Assembly: GCF_030272615.1 (NCBI RefSeq)
Contig: NC_081405.1
Span: forward strand, 606,894,677 to 606,958,676
DNA length: 64,000 nucleotides
Direction of reading: 5' to 3'
DNA from: Cryptomeria japonica
Lineage: Eukaryota > Streptophyta > Pinopsida > Cupressales > Cupressaceae
Every line of letters starts with the position of its first letter. Position 1 is the stretch's first letter. The notes under the pieces are model-generated. The model did no database searches. It saw nothing but the letters and a program-made list of their open reading frames with translations, and was not told where the DNA came from. Made by a program: the position numbers and the translations under genes. Below are positions 48,721 through 60,414 of the stretch, in pieces.

Positions 48721-49169
48721 TCCGAAGACATTAATAAAGTAAAGGTGGCACAACAAAAGGAATATTCTGAGCATATCGTGTTTTAAAATTCTAATTATGG
48801 AAAGAAATCATGAAAACTCAAGTCATTTGTGCGGAGTTGATATGTAATAAAGAAAGTTGTCAGAATCCCATCAAATCATGGGTTATCTCACACCCTTGAA
48901 TGAATTGTTATGAGGCGTGCGTAGGTATTATTCTGTTTTTCCACCTCTTGATATGTAGGTTCTCAAATTGTGAATTTAGTAGTTGTTATTGTTGGAGAAG
49001 CAAAGGGCGCCAAAGGTAATTTTAGCTCCATACTTCTGAGGGTGACACATATTTAAAGGTGGCAACATGTGAGTTTGATAATTTATTCTTCATTGTGTTA
49101 CTAGCTCAGAAAGTTAGTATAGTAAAATTCTTTATTTTGGAATAGAATTATGTCCTTTCTAGAAATTGT

Positions 49170-52100
49170 TTGATGAATGCAAAAGCAGCCATCATGAGGC
49201 CGACTCTTCCAAAGCTTGGTTGCACATCATGCTTAGTCAGTGCACTTTCAGAACTGGATGACACTTCTTTAGCCCAAGCTGACTTAGGATTTTTTTTGGA
49301 AGGAGCTAGAAACCCTGAGGCTAACTCAATGATTCCTAGCTATCACCCCTTGCCTAGAATTGGTGATAGCATGTATGAACAGGTACGATGCCGGTAGCAG
49401 GTGCATTAGGACCAACAGTGATGAATTGTTAGTAGAAATCAACAGGGAAATAGTGATGGCCGCAATTGGAATTCCTCATAAGGAGCCATATGAATATTGG
49501 TCCATTGGTATTTCATACGCATTCTTCTCTGAGAAGAGAAGAACCTACAAGAGTGTCATTTCCAGGAATTGGCTCCTAAAAGTTCATAAATGAGGTTCAT
49601 GATTACCCAAACCTTTTACAAGAGAGCATTTTATAACGGAGGTGCGAGATATTGTGATTTTGTTAAACAGACTCAAATGGAATTCACATGCTTTCTACTG
49701 GGAGGACTGGATGTATTTTTGCATTTAGGTATTGTTGGCTAGTGAAAAATATCTTGACTGGGCATAGGTTATTGCTGAAAGGCTTCATGAGGGTTTGAGT
49801 AATTTTGTTGGAATGTCTATTTTTTAATGTCTTTATATCTATTTTATATTTTGTCTTTTACCAGAGAGTAGCAAGGGTTACATCATGAGCCTTGGGTGGA
49901 TGTCATGAAGGTTTATGGTTATTATCCACACCTATAACAACAGAGATATGCCGAAAATGTTACAAGATGGAATGATGTTTTCGCAGGTAGACTTGTCTTT
50001 AAACTGTAGGGATACACAAACAAAAGAATGTCATTCAAAGCCATGGAGCGAGTCAGCATATATGGAAGCTATTTTACTCAATTTCCTAGATTTACTTACA
50101 TCAGAGTAGGGGGATTTGAAGGTGAACCATTCAAATTGCCCAGGTATGCCTACGATAGCTATATACTTATCGAAGTTTGCAGACAACTTGCCCACATTGA
50201 TAAAAAGTTAGGGGCAAAGAGTAAATCTTGAGTAGCCTTCCCAATTGAACTTGGATATTATAGTTGCAAATCTATTTCTAATGCTTTCAACCTAGAATTA
50301 GAGTTCAAGAAACTGAATTTACAGCCCTACATTGCTCGACATAAGTTTGATAGTAGAGGCTATGTTGTGGAACATTTAAATGTTGATGCAAATTTCTTTC
50401 ATGAACCCCAATTAGAAGACTATTGGGAACATTGCTGCGATGAATTTGAGGTTAGAAGGAGATTGTGGTCAAGGTTCACTTTGCAACAGATTGTTACAAT
50501 GAGATTGTCAATAAATGTGGCATGAATACAAGAAGAAGAGGGGGAAGATGTGTTAAGACCCTAAATTCAATGTAAAGGTTCAAGGGAAACCCATCCCTAA
50601 AATTGATTGGGATATAAGAGAAGAAGAAAGTATCCACACCAAGTCCTTCAATGTTATAAGGAGAATGGAGAAGTGGTTGAGGGATTGCAAATTTAGAAAG
50701 GAACCAATCATTACTCCTAAAGAGATAACAGTTGGTCCACTTCATGTTGCAACACAAATTCCCACTTCCTCCTCTAATGTAATTGTTGATATTGTAGGTG
50801 CCACAAGGCCGAAAGTTGGAGAAGTTCAAACCAAGAGGTCAAAGAAATCCCCATTGACCTCTTCAGCGGTTCGAGTCACCTATTCTAGGAGCAGAAGGAG
50901 AAACAAGGAACCAACAACGAACTAGATTGTTGTGGACCTAGCTTCGAGCGAGGAAACCCAGGTGGCCATGGATGAGCAAGTGTCAAATAATCCTTCAGTT
51001 CAAGATACAGATAGAGAGAAAGAATCTAAAGAAAATCCAAACCCAATTAGCACCATGACTATTGATAATCTACAGCTCCGACCAAAGAATCTTCCAGTGT
51101 TTCTCGATGGCTTGGAGCTTCTATTGGAAAGAAACGCAACGTGGTTCCTATTACCATTCCCATGGAAGATATGGTTAGTAAGTGTCTTGGAAAAATATCC
51201 AAACCCAAAAAGCTTAAAACAGAGGCTATGATAGAGGTTGATGATGACACAGGGGACTAGGTAGCAGAAGTGTCAAAGCCTATCTCAGATAAAGACCCAG
51301 AAAATGCCATTGGAAAAGATTTTGTTGTTGAGAAAATTGACCTAGGAGTTTCTTCAAGAGCTGTGGATGCCAAACATTTGGAATCCTCCACCAAAAGAAT
51401 GTTATCTAGAACCTGGAAGGATGAGAAGGACAAGCGGGAATTGAAATAGGTTGTTATACAAATGGCAGAATATATCAATGTCATACATCACCTGAGTCCT
51501 CAACCTCTGTCGCAGACGTCATTGTCTTTTGATCCTAAATCACCAGTAAACCAAAAGCTATTGGATCAGGTTCAAAGAAGCCGTGTGATAGCTAAGATTT
51601 TTGATGAATGGCTTGACTCCATAGTGAAACAAGGCACAAATTATATTGCTAGCTTAATCAAGGTGTATGAGAATGCTATAGCCCCGAGTAAAGAGCTGGA
51701 GTTAGAAGCTATAACATGGGACAAAGAAATAAATAAATGGGTAGCATTTTTAGCACTAATGAATGATTTACAAAAATTTGGGACCATGAAATTTCTTGTT
51801 GAGAAGCCTGTGGATAACTTGGATGATAATGTAATGTATGTATCAAAGAAAAACATTGAATGGAGAAATTCAATCATCAAACAAGGTCACGAAGAATCCA
51901 TCAAATTATTAAAAGGATTGAAAGAGCTCATCGATACGATGCAGAAAGATTTGAAATGCATTGATATACAACTCCTGAAAGATGATGGACATACAATCAA
52001 GCATGCAGTAGACATGGTCAAAACTTTCAAGGAAAGAGTGCAGCTCGTTAAAGAAACAAAATCTCTAACTACAGATGACTTCTCCAAGTTGGCTAGGATT

Positions 52101-52184
52101 GAGTCAATGCTACTAGTTTGCTTTGATCATCTAGAAGCACATAAAATAAAATTCATGCAAGTAAACATGGATAAAGAAGTCTAG
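49170..52184 (+). pseudogene. Large decayed ORF of unknown family (E)
   Basis: Several plus-strand frames form one protein-like series: LPKLGCTSCLVSALSELDD; DELLVEINREIVMAAIGIPH; AFYWEDWMYF (about 49690); MERVSIYGSYFTQFPRFTYI (about 50040); ELGYYSCKSISNAFNLELEF; PQLEDYWEHCCDEFEVRR; a Lys/Arg-rich linker (50665-51230); and an intact 240-codon helical C-terminus (51462-52184). At least four frameshifts and several stops break it. It resembles hypothetical proteins repeated in conifer genomes, as far as I remember. I cannot assign a function or a transposon class. No RT, integrase or transposase motif is seen. Confidence 0.5.
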
Positions 52185-53770
52185 AAACAATGCATTCTGC
52201 ATATTGGGCTCCCACATTATCAGGTCATCCTCAACTTCTCAATGACACACTTGGAGTGGCGGAATGTATGTGGCACTACGACAAAATAGGATAAACCATT
52301 TGTTTCCTCTACCACGTTGGAATCTTGACCGGGTTATCAATGAGCTGTCATTTAGTCCATAGCTCTTGGTCGTTTAAGTTTTATTCAATTTTAAACAGGA
52401 CAGTTTCTTTAACTCTAGGACAGAGTTAAAAAATGAACTTTGATTATTTCAAAAACTATGAGCCTGGAGGCTATTTATGTAAGTAAGTAATTTTTTAGGG
52501 TGGTCCGAATTTTTTTGAATTGCATTAGCAGACTTAGTTTTTTTTTGGGATTTTCAGTAAAGACATTTTATCTGTGAATGAAATGATATATTTTGCACAA
52601 CCTTTAAATCTATATGTTTGAATGAAATAACAAATCTTTGTTGGGATATATGTTTGTGTGCATAATATTTTACTTCTTTGATTACCCATTTATTATAAGT
52701 CTGTGAATTTATTTGATAAATGAAATTAGTTGTTTGCTACTGGTTTGGATGTTCTGATCCCCCTTGTCCTTTGAGGTATGAGTGAGTCTTGATCAGAGTC
52801 TATAATACATTGAGCACACTTTGTAAAGTTAGTTTTATAAGAGTGAAATTTTTGAAGTTCAAGTCTATGGGCTTTACATTATGAATAATTGTTCCATAGC
52901 ATTCATATCGTGTTGACAAATGGATGTGAAAATCCGTTCTCTCTTTCTGGTTAAAAGTGCATTTCTTTGTGATCACTTTGCATAAAAAATCATTGAATAA
53001 CATACGGGAAGTTGCACCCTTATGCAGAGGGTAAACCAATAATCGGTTCACCCAACTGTTGGTTTCTTTTTCTTTTCAGCAGGGGTATGCATGAGTCATT
53101 ATAAAAAAAAGAGAAAGGCAAATCTGCTAACCAACAACCTTCTAGATATTGAACCATAACTATGAGATATTCTTATATTGGCTCTTAGGGGCAATTGAGT
53201 CATCTTATATCAAATCCTTCTAGAGATCATTGAATTTAGCATGACTTACCTCTTCCATTTCAGCATGGATATATGCCCTAACATCTCCAATACATAGACA
53301 ATAAAATTGAACTTTAAAAAATGCACCTCCTTTAACTTTGACAGCCATCACATATAGATATAGCTTGAGAACAGGTTGTGGCTTCAACTTAGGATCAATA
53401 ACAACTAAAATTGATATATTTATGACAACTAGGGTTTAATTTTGGCTAATGCTTAAATCACACTTGATCACACAAAAACTCTCTTTGAATAGGGGCTCTC
53501 AAAATATCAATTTACAAGTGAACAAATAAGCTCAAAAATCACAATATATTCATATCAACTATGGTCGAACAGTCATTAATAAACTCGTACAAATGTAATT
53601 TAAAATGTTGACAAATATACTATCTTTGTCTCACTTAATTACATTATGAACCAATCAGATCATCCAAAGTCTTCTAAAAATGACTTCCTTAAATTTGTCA
53701 TACTAATATGAGCACAAGATTGAATAATACGAGGGGTTCTTAAGATATTATTTTAAGTTCCCCTTAAAAC
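52185..53770. other. Unassigned region
   Basis: The first 500 bp after the E frame look like untranslated sequence, with T-rich runs and AATGAAAT stretches. Then comes AT-rich sequence with no motif until the zinc-knuckle gag of A begins at 53770. The right end of the E insertion must lie here but was not found. Confidence 0.3.
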
Positions 53771-54760
53771 CTAGCTATCTTTAATAGTTTTCAAAAGAGG
53801 GATCAACACCCACAATAGGTGCAAATCCATCTCTAATATTCTCTTCAACCTTATCTTTTGATTTCTTTACCCAAGTCATCTTCATTTTCTCCTTCTCCTG
53901 ATTGATATCAATTTTCTTTATGGGACCATTAGACTTCTCAATCCAGCTTCTGTAATGTTTCGCAATATGTCCCATCTTTTTATAGTTGTAGCATATCGAA
54001 CCTCATTGAGGTTCACTACCATTCATTCTGTCATTACTTGTTCTTTTAAATCTCCCATTTGTCTTGCAATCAACTACTTTGTGCCCATATACATTGCAAG
54101 CATAACATATTCCATTGAAAAATTGACCATAGTTCATATTTCTATATCCATTCCACATTATCCTACTTTTGCACTCAATAACCTTATGTCCAAACTTATT
54201 GCAAGAATGTCATTTTACATTAATGGACTGGCTTATGATGTGCCTCCTGTATTAGCTCTATGTCCAAATTTATAGTATGAAAAACAATTACCATTAAAAA
54301 AATACCTCAATGTAGCTAGAGAAAACCTTTTGTCATTCTTCTTGAATTTTTAGCCTGGAAAGAAATCATGTTGACTCTTATCAGTAACCTTGACCTTTTC
54401 TTTTCCTTTGTCTTTAGAACTTTGACCTTTATCAAAACCAAGCCCATATTTATCCTTATTCAACTTTTGAGCACTTAGAATGCTATCAAGTACTTCACTT
54501 CTACCTTTTAGCTTTAAAACATTGTCAATTTGTTCCTTGGCATCTTTTAGTTCCTTAGTTTATGCACTTCCTCTTCAAATCTATTACATTCCTTAATTTT
54601 TTTGTTTATCTTTGTGGAAAGATCATCCATTTCTTTCATTCCTCCATCAAGTAGCTTTATTAGATAGGCAACTTTGTCTTCAACCTTTTTGCATATGAAT
54701 CCGCTTTCATCCAAATGTGGCAAAGTAGATCTCAATTATCCTTCCATATCAACAACAACT
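53770..54760 (-). pseudogene. Gag with four zinc knuckles (element A), broken
   Basis: The minus strand shows a coiled-coil piece (YLIKLLDGGMKEMDDLSTKI), then four zinc-knuckle units: CFSYYKFGHRANTG, HSCNKFGHKVIEC, CYACNVYGHKVVDC and CYNYKKMGHIAKHY. Only the third is intact; others show Cys to Tyr and further losses. A basic tail with KKIDINQEKEKMKMTW follows. Layout matches the gag of element F at 57943. It lies about 130 bp inside the PBS and 5' LTR of A. Stops and frame changes make it non-functional. Confidence 0.65.
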
Positions 54761-54872
54761 TCAACTTCCTAGTCATGTTGTTCCATAGCATGGATCCATA
54801 TTCTCAAATTCAAACATAATGTTCAAATCTCAGATCTACCTTAGTGGTTAAACTATCTCTTCAAGAATCAAA

Positions 54873-54884
54873 GCCCTAATACCA
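54873..54884 (-). promoter_or_regulatory. Primer binding site of element A
   Basis: On the minus strand TGGTATTAGGGC follows the LTR end CA plus five bases (ATAAT). It is TGGTATCAGAGC with two changes, so an initiator tRNA-Met type PBS. Confidence 0.7.
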
Positions 54885-54889
54885 ATTAT

Positions 54890-56038
54890 TGAAAACTACC
54901 AGATGTTGAGAGTGAGGGTGAATTAACATATACTAAAACTTGATTAGATTGAAACACTGAAGCCATACAATCCATTCAATATGTGTGCATGAAAGTAAAT
55001 AACTAAAACAACAAATGCATCCACACAAGAACACTAAGATTTTTATGTGGAAAAACCAAACTAGGAAACACCACGGTGAGAATCTATCTCACAATAAGTT
55101 TATAAAGTGTTTGCAATAATTTAGGCCATAGGTCAGTGAGCTCACCATTTTGGACTTGCAGGATAAAACGCACAACCTTAGGACAAGATACAAAAGAGAG
55201 ACTTGCACCACTAAAGATTACTTCTTCAAGGCAAGATACAAAACATATATCTAGATATAATAGGAATAATAGATTGAACTGCATGTAGGAGAATAACATC
55301 GATCAATATGCAGATAACCATTCATTGATTACTAGTCATTTGACTTGATCTACATTATAACACATCCAAACCTTGGTTTCACTTCAAACTCGCATAAAAT
55401 TCACATAATATATCTTACTACCTTATCTTCATGTACACTTTTCCCAACCCAATTGATCTATCCTATATAGACAAACCAGATCATCGATATTCTTCATGAA
55501 GTTGACCTAAAGAAGATGCATTGTATATATTTATCATAAGACCAAAAATGATTTATACAACTCTTGCAAAAGCCAAAAGATGTGTAGAAACCTATAACAA
55601 GTCAGCACACCTTCCAAATATCTCTAAAAATGATTTTATGTATACCACACAAAACCACTCTCAAAAAAATCTTCTCAAGACAAAACATTGTTCACAAACT
55701 CTTAATCCAAACCTATAATTGAAATAAGAAAACCACCAAAAAAAAAGAATGTAACACATTCCTCCACAAGATCCATAAATTGCACAAAATCTACACTTAT
55801 TCATATAAACACAACACTGCACTGATCGAATTAAAAAAATTTCACATATACTCTAGAAACACATTATGCTAACATTATTTTCAATCCAAAACATCTTCAG
55901 ATGGACTCTAACCATCCACACAACATCTGGTTCATACATGCACTGTCTGTGCTCAACATAACCACTTTGTACACAATTGAACTACTTCTAGACCAGAGAG
56001 TTGACATCAATGAAAATATAAATAGCATATTTTCAACA
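54890..56038 (-). repeat. 5' LTR of element A
   Basis: 1,149 bp. The minus strand starts TGTTGAAAATATGC and ends GGTAGTTTTCA. It shares with B and F a C-rich stretch near its end (TTCACCCTCACTCTC). The PBS follows. The right flank is AGGTT (56039-56043); the partner copy on the left is lost with the truncated 3' LTR. Confidence 0.75.
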
Positions 56039-57078
56039 AGGTTTGGGTTGTTCATATATATAAAAAAGACAAGGAACATCATGGTAATTGATAGATGTAG
56101 TTGTTGATTAGATGTGCTAAAAAAGTCAAAAAAATCAATTTTAGTAAAACAACCACATCTCCCTCATTTCTTAACAACATTCAAATCTTTTAAATGATTT
56201 GAAAAGATTAAAATGAGATATAAAACCCCATTAAATCATTTGAGATTATCCACAATACTTATGGACCATGATTCATTAGAAGTTGATTGAGACAAAACTG
56301 GCATATTTGGAGGAAACAATTAAGAAATGAATTATAATTCAATTTGGAATCTTCTACTTGTTGATGACCTCATGCATTTGGACTTATTTAAGTCATGGAA
56401 CAAAGGAGAAACCTTTGAGAATGATATATCATGACTCATAAATGATTATAACATATTTTTTACACATTTCCAATCATAATTGTATTTTGTTGTTGTAAGA
56501 GTTTGATTTAGATTGTCACACCATCAACTCTATTTAGTTAAGTCTTTATTATTAGTTTGTTGAAGAATAAATTACCTCCTTCCTATTGTGGAAGAGTTGA
56601 AATTTGTTACATGCTGATTTTAGTCTTCAATTAATCCAACTCTAGGATTCTATCTACAAATATTGGATCAAATGGAGTAGAGAAAAGAGAGAATATCTAG
56701 TTAGTGTTGAGTCTTGTTAGAAATTTCTTTGTTCAATAAGAAAGGTTGTTGTCATTTCATGTATTCACTTTGATTTGCAATAAGAATATGAGTTATGACA
56801 ATGAAGCTTATTTATTGGAGACTGATTGCTAATAACTAATATTATAGCCACTCAAGTAAGGGCTATTACAAAAATGGTGTATCAACCATGTAATGATAAA
56901 ATATTACTGTTGATAAAAGGTTCCTATTGATACTTGATGACAAGATTTTAGGGGCTTGCCCTTGACTATCAGGGGTTTGGGGTTAGAGCTCTCTAATTGG
57001 GGGTTACAAGGGGTTCCCTCCTTTCTAGGAAACCTTATTTTAAGAGGGGATTGTATTACGACTATTGTATTGTGATGT
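56039..57078. other. Unassigned spacer between elements A and F
   Basis: AT-rich, no open frame of note, no repeat end recognised. It may be host intergenic DNA or an older relic. Confidence 0.3.
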
Positions 57079-57871
57079 TGTTGGAAAATGCACACTCCAA
57101 TGAGAAATTGTAGGCAATTGAAGGTATTGTCATTGATGGCAACCTTACAATCCTATGGCATCAAAAGGCACAAGCTTCAACATCGACAGACTCTACACTG
57201 GCATACAGTTCACCGGCGGTGAAAAGATGATTACTGACACACTGGCCGACAGGATTTTGTTTATTACATAATGCATTTTATTGTAATATTCTTTTTGTAA
57301 GCTGACATGGCATATTGTAATAAGGCTCATATATAAGTATGAGATCTTGTAGAACATTTGAGAGGTAATAGGTTATGCATAGATGGATATTATGTGCGAA
57401 TATTGAGGTAGATTTTAGAGTAAGGTTTATGATTATTGCAAGAGCTTAAACCGGTACTGAACCTGTCATAGCAGATGTTGAACTGAAGCAGTACATGATA
57501 TTGGATTTACATAATCCATTTTTGTAAGTCAGTGAGACTTCCCCTTTTGTATTTAAGTAGTGAGCTTTAGGCAGTTGGCCTTCCTGCATTTGCAGGCCCC
57601 TATTGTATCAGTAATATTCACTTATTGGCCAGTGAGCGAATATTGTGGGTCACCAATCCCACCAAGGTTTTTCCTACACCAGGTTTCCTTGTTAAAAATA
57701 TTGTGTTATGGTGTGATTTCTATGTTGTGTTTATTGTTCTTATTTACTGCATTAATTCTGGTTTACCGGTACACTGTTTTGGAATGCAATTCATTTAATA
57801 AGTTCAAAAAATCCACTAACTGATTAGATACTAATTCACCCCCCCTCTCAGTATCTTTGGGAATCCTAACA
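57079..57871 (+). repeat. 5' LTR of element F
   Basis: 793 bp from TGTTGGAAAATG to CCTAACA, with CACCCCCCCTCTCAGTAT close to its end. The left flank is GATGT (57074-57078). An iMet-type PBS follows. The 3' LTR is not in the window. Confidence 0.75.
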
Positions 57872-57873
57872 AT

Positions 57874-57885
57874 TGGTATCAGAGC
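57874..57885 (+). promoter_or_regulatory. Primer binding site of element F
   Basis: TGGTATCAGAGC, two bases after the LTR end, of initiator tRNA-Met type. Confidence 0.88.
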
Positions 57886-57942
57886 CTGGTCCTCTATTTT
57901 CAAAAGCCTAACAACTTGAGGAAGATTCTGACATCGGTAGAG

Positions 57943-59055
57943 ATGGAAAACTTGAGAAAGCAATTGGAAACAACTCTTTCAGACTATGATGGAGAAAAGT
58001 TGAAGAATATCAAACTTGAAGATGATCTGAAGGCTGCACAGGAAATCATTCAAGGACTTCAAGAAAATCTCACTATTGCAAGGAACAAAAGAAGAGAGCT
58101 TTATGAGAAGATGCAGAGTGATGATGAAGAAAAAGAAACTCTTAATGACCTTGTGAACAAACTGAGACAAGAAAACAGTACAATGAGGAATGAGATGCAA
58201 GATATGACTATGAGGTTTTGTAAAGACATTGAAGATAGAAAGAAGAATGAAGATGACTTGGTTAGAAGACTAAATGATGCTGGAAATGAAAACACAAGAC
58301 TCAGTCATGAAAATGATATGTTGAAGACAGATTTGATGCATACACAAAATGACATAATTGAACTCATGAGACATAAATGAATCTTGGAAAATGAATTGGC
58401 TGCTACAAATCAACACAAGGACAAATTCAAGAAAAGTTCATAAGAACTTGATGACATGTTGAAAAATCAGAAACCTAATGGAGATACTAATGGCCTTGGC
58501 TTTGAAGTTGGTGAAAGCTCTCGTACTGCAAACAATCATGATCATAGTAAACTAGTAAGTCAACATAGTTCTTACAAATTCAATGGAAAATGCTTTAACT
58601 GTAACAAGTATGGTCATAGAGCAAATTAGTGTAGATCTAGAAATTATCAGAACACTAATGCACTCACCGGTCAATATTCTAAATGCAATAAAACTGGTCA
58701 TAACTTAGAAAACTGCAGAATGAATGTAAGATGTTATGTTTGTGAAAGATTTGGACACCTATCTAATCAATGCAGGACACATACCGACATAGGATATGGA
58801 AAGGCTATTCAGACAAACAATGTGACTTGTTATGCTTGTAATAAAATTGGACATATTGCAAAATTTTGTAGAAGTAAGGCATCACTAACAAATAACAAAG
58901 GACCCAGCTTGAAAGGTAAAGAAAAGGTTGAAGAGGTAAAGCAAGAATACTCAAAACAATGGATTAGAAAGTCAGATCAAAGTGTTAGTGAAGTTATTCC
59001 TTCACTAGTAGAACAGAGTATCACTCCACCGACAAGAGGTTCTTCATCTAACTGA
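57943..59055 (+). pseudogene. Gag with coiled coil and four zinc knuckles (element F)
   Basis: A single frame of 370 codons from the ATG at 57943, broken by TGA (58378), TAA (58441) and TAG (58627). Residues 1-145 are a long heptad-rich coiled coil (LEDDLKAAQEIIQGLQENL and on). Four knuckles follow: CFNCNKYGHRAN, stop, C; YSKCNKTGHNLENC (first Cys changed to Tyr); CYVCERFGHLSNQC; and CYACNKIGHIAKFC. A basic tail ends the frame. A capsid domain typical of copia gag is not evident, and no protease follows. All three stops are one C-to-T step from a sense codon (CGA, CAA, CAG). Confidence 0.7.
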
Positions 59056-59358
59056 AGATAAATCCTTTGGGGTTATGGCAACAAATTGAAAAACATGCTA
59101 ATTTACCCTCGGTCGATGGTGAGAAGTTGAATTACTTCTTTACCGGCAGATGTGTTAAGTTTCACTTAACCGACAGACATTAAATGTGGTAGTTGAAGGA
59201 AATGACATTATAAAACAAGTATCTTTGGCTCTTTTTCATTCACTAAGCATTCAAACTTCCTGAGAGCATGAAAATCCCAAGCAAAGGCATCCATAACGAG
59301 AAGTGAAGCAAATCATTCAAGCACTCATACCTAAAGGCAAATTAAGGTATTTATATCA
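59056..59358 (+). other. Spacer between gag and accessory ORF of F
   Basis: No open frame. It contains ACCGRCAG-type words and could be an internal leader for the second ORF. Confidence 0.3.
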
Positions 59359-59666
59359 ATGCATTCCTCCTCTGCACCTGAATTAATTGCAAACCCTACT
59401 GTATTTGAAGTTGTTAAGCACCCTAGACCCATATTTAAGATTATTCCCGAAATTTCGAAGAAAGATGATACCCTAGGAGCATTCTCAAAAATACCTAAAG
59501 GAGTTGCATATGTTGAGGATCCTAGAATCTACATACATTGTCATATAGAAGAACTAGGAGATGATGAAATTAAGAACATGTACAAGACTGTTATATGTGA
59601 TGTAAATGGAAATGTTAAACCGGAACATAAGATAGTTGAAACCCTAGGTTTTGTGGAAATTCATAG
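59359..59666 (+). pseudogene. Accessory ORF of element F, cut off by element G
   Basis: From ATG 59359 an open frame reads HPRPIFKIIPEISKKDDTLG, then GVAYVEDPRIYIHCHIEELG and EHKIVETLGFVEIHS. It stops being F sequence at 59666, where G inserts. No retroviral enzyme resemblance. From its position it is comparable to the large extra ORF of element A. The visible 102 codons have no stop. Confidence 0.5.
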
Positions 59667-59691
59667 TGTAGACACCTAAAATTGTCATGTC

Positions 59692-59923
59692 TAATTAAAT
59701 AAATATTTTATTTATTTAATTATTTAAGCCTAATTCTTCTATTAATTAAATAAATCCTTATTTATTTAATTCATTCATTTATCCTCTTCTAGCCTTATTT
59801 CTCATTTAAATAAATACATTTATTTATTTAAATTATCATTTTCCTAAATTAAATAAATATTTATTTATTTAATTGATCTCATTTCCTCTATTAATTAAAT
59901 AAATCTTTATTTATTTAATTAAT
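59692..59923. repeat. Five serial A/T palindromes at the LTR start of G
   Basis: Imperfect palindromes built on AATTAAATAAAT and ATTTATTTAATT lie at 59692-59722, 59741-59771, 59804-59833, 59846-59874 and 59890-59923. Pyrimidine-rich spacers separate them. Solo LTR H has the same architecture at about 2230-2460. Confidence 0.75.
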
Positions 59924-60158
59924 TCATTAACCTTTTCTACACATGACACATGTCATTCATCTCTTAATTCCTACACTACCTACCTCTTTCATTATTTTAT
60001 TATTTCTTCTACCTACCCTCTAATCATAGCCGACCTCCTTTTTACACCTCTCAATCTTATCCCTCCATTTCATATAGTGTCTTCTATTTAAGGAGATGCA
60101 GCTCTTGTGTTTTTGAAGTTGCAGATCGGACATTTTCGGCAGCATTTTCGGTATTTTC

Positions 60159-60414
60159 GCGTCTGCGCACTTTCGGATCGCGTTTTTGATTTTCAGGCGC
60201 ATCTGCGACAACTGGATCCGCGTCTGTGTTTTGTCAATATTTCATTTTGCAGGTTCCAGGGAGGCGCGTCTGTGTTACAGAAGCACGTCTGTGTCATTTT
60301 TACCCGCGTCTGTGTTGGGAAAGAGCGTTTGTGATTTTTACTCGCGTCTGTGTCTCACAGAACTGCATTTGTGTCTCAGAGTCACGTCTGCGTAGGGGGT
60401 AATCACGTCTGTGT
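60159..60414 (+). repeat. Decamer array GCGTCTGTGT, first cluster
   Basis: Twelve copies start at 60159, 60180 (weak), 60199, 60220, 60266, 60285, 60306, 60325, 60344, 60365, 60384 and 60405. Steps are 21, 19, 21, 46, 19, 21, 19, 19, 21, 19, 21. The spacers are not conserved in sequence. A 40 bp double unit is not a multiple of three, so no peptide repeat is encoded. It lies in the LTR or leader of gypsy element G. Confidence 0.85.
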
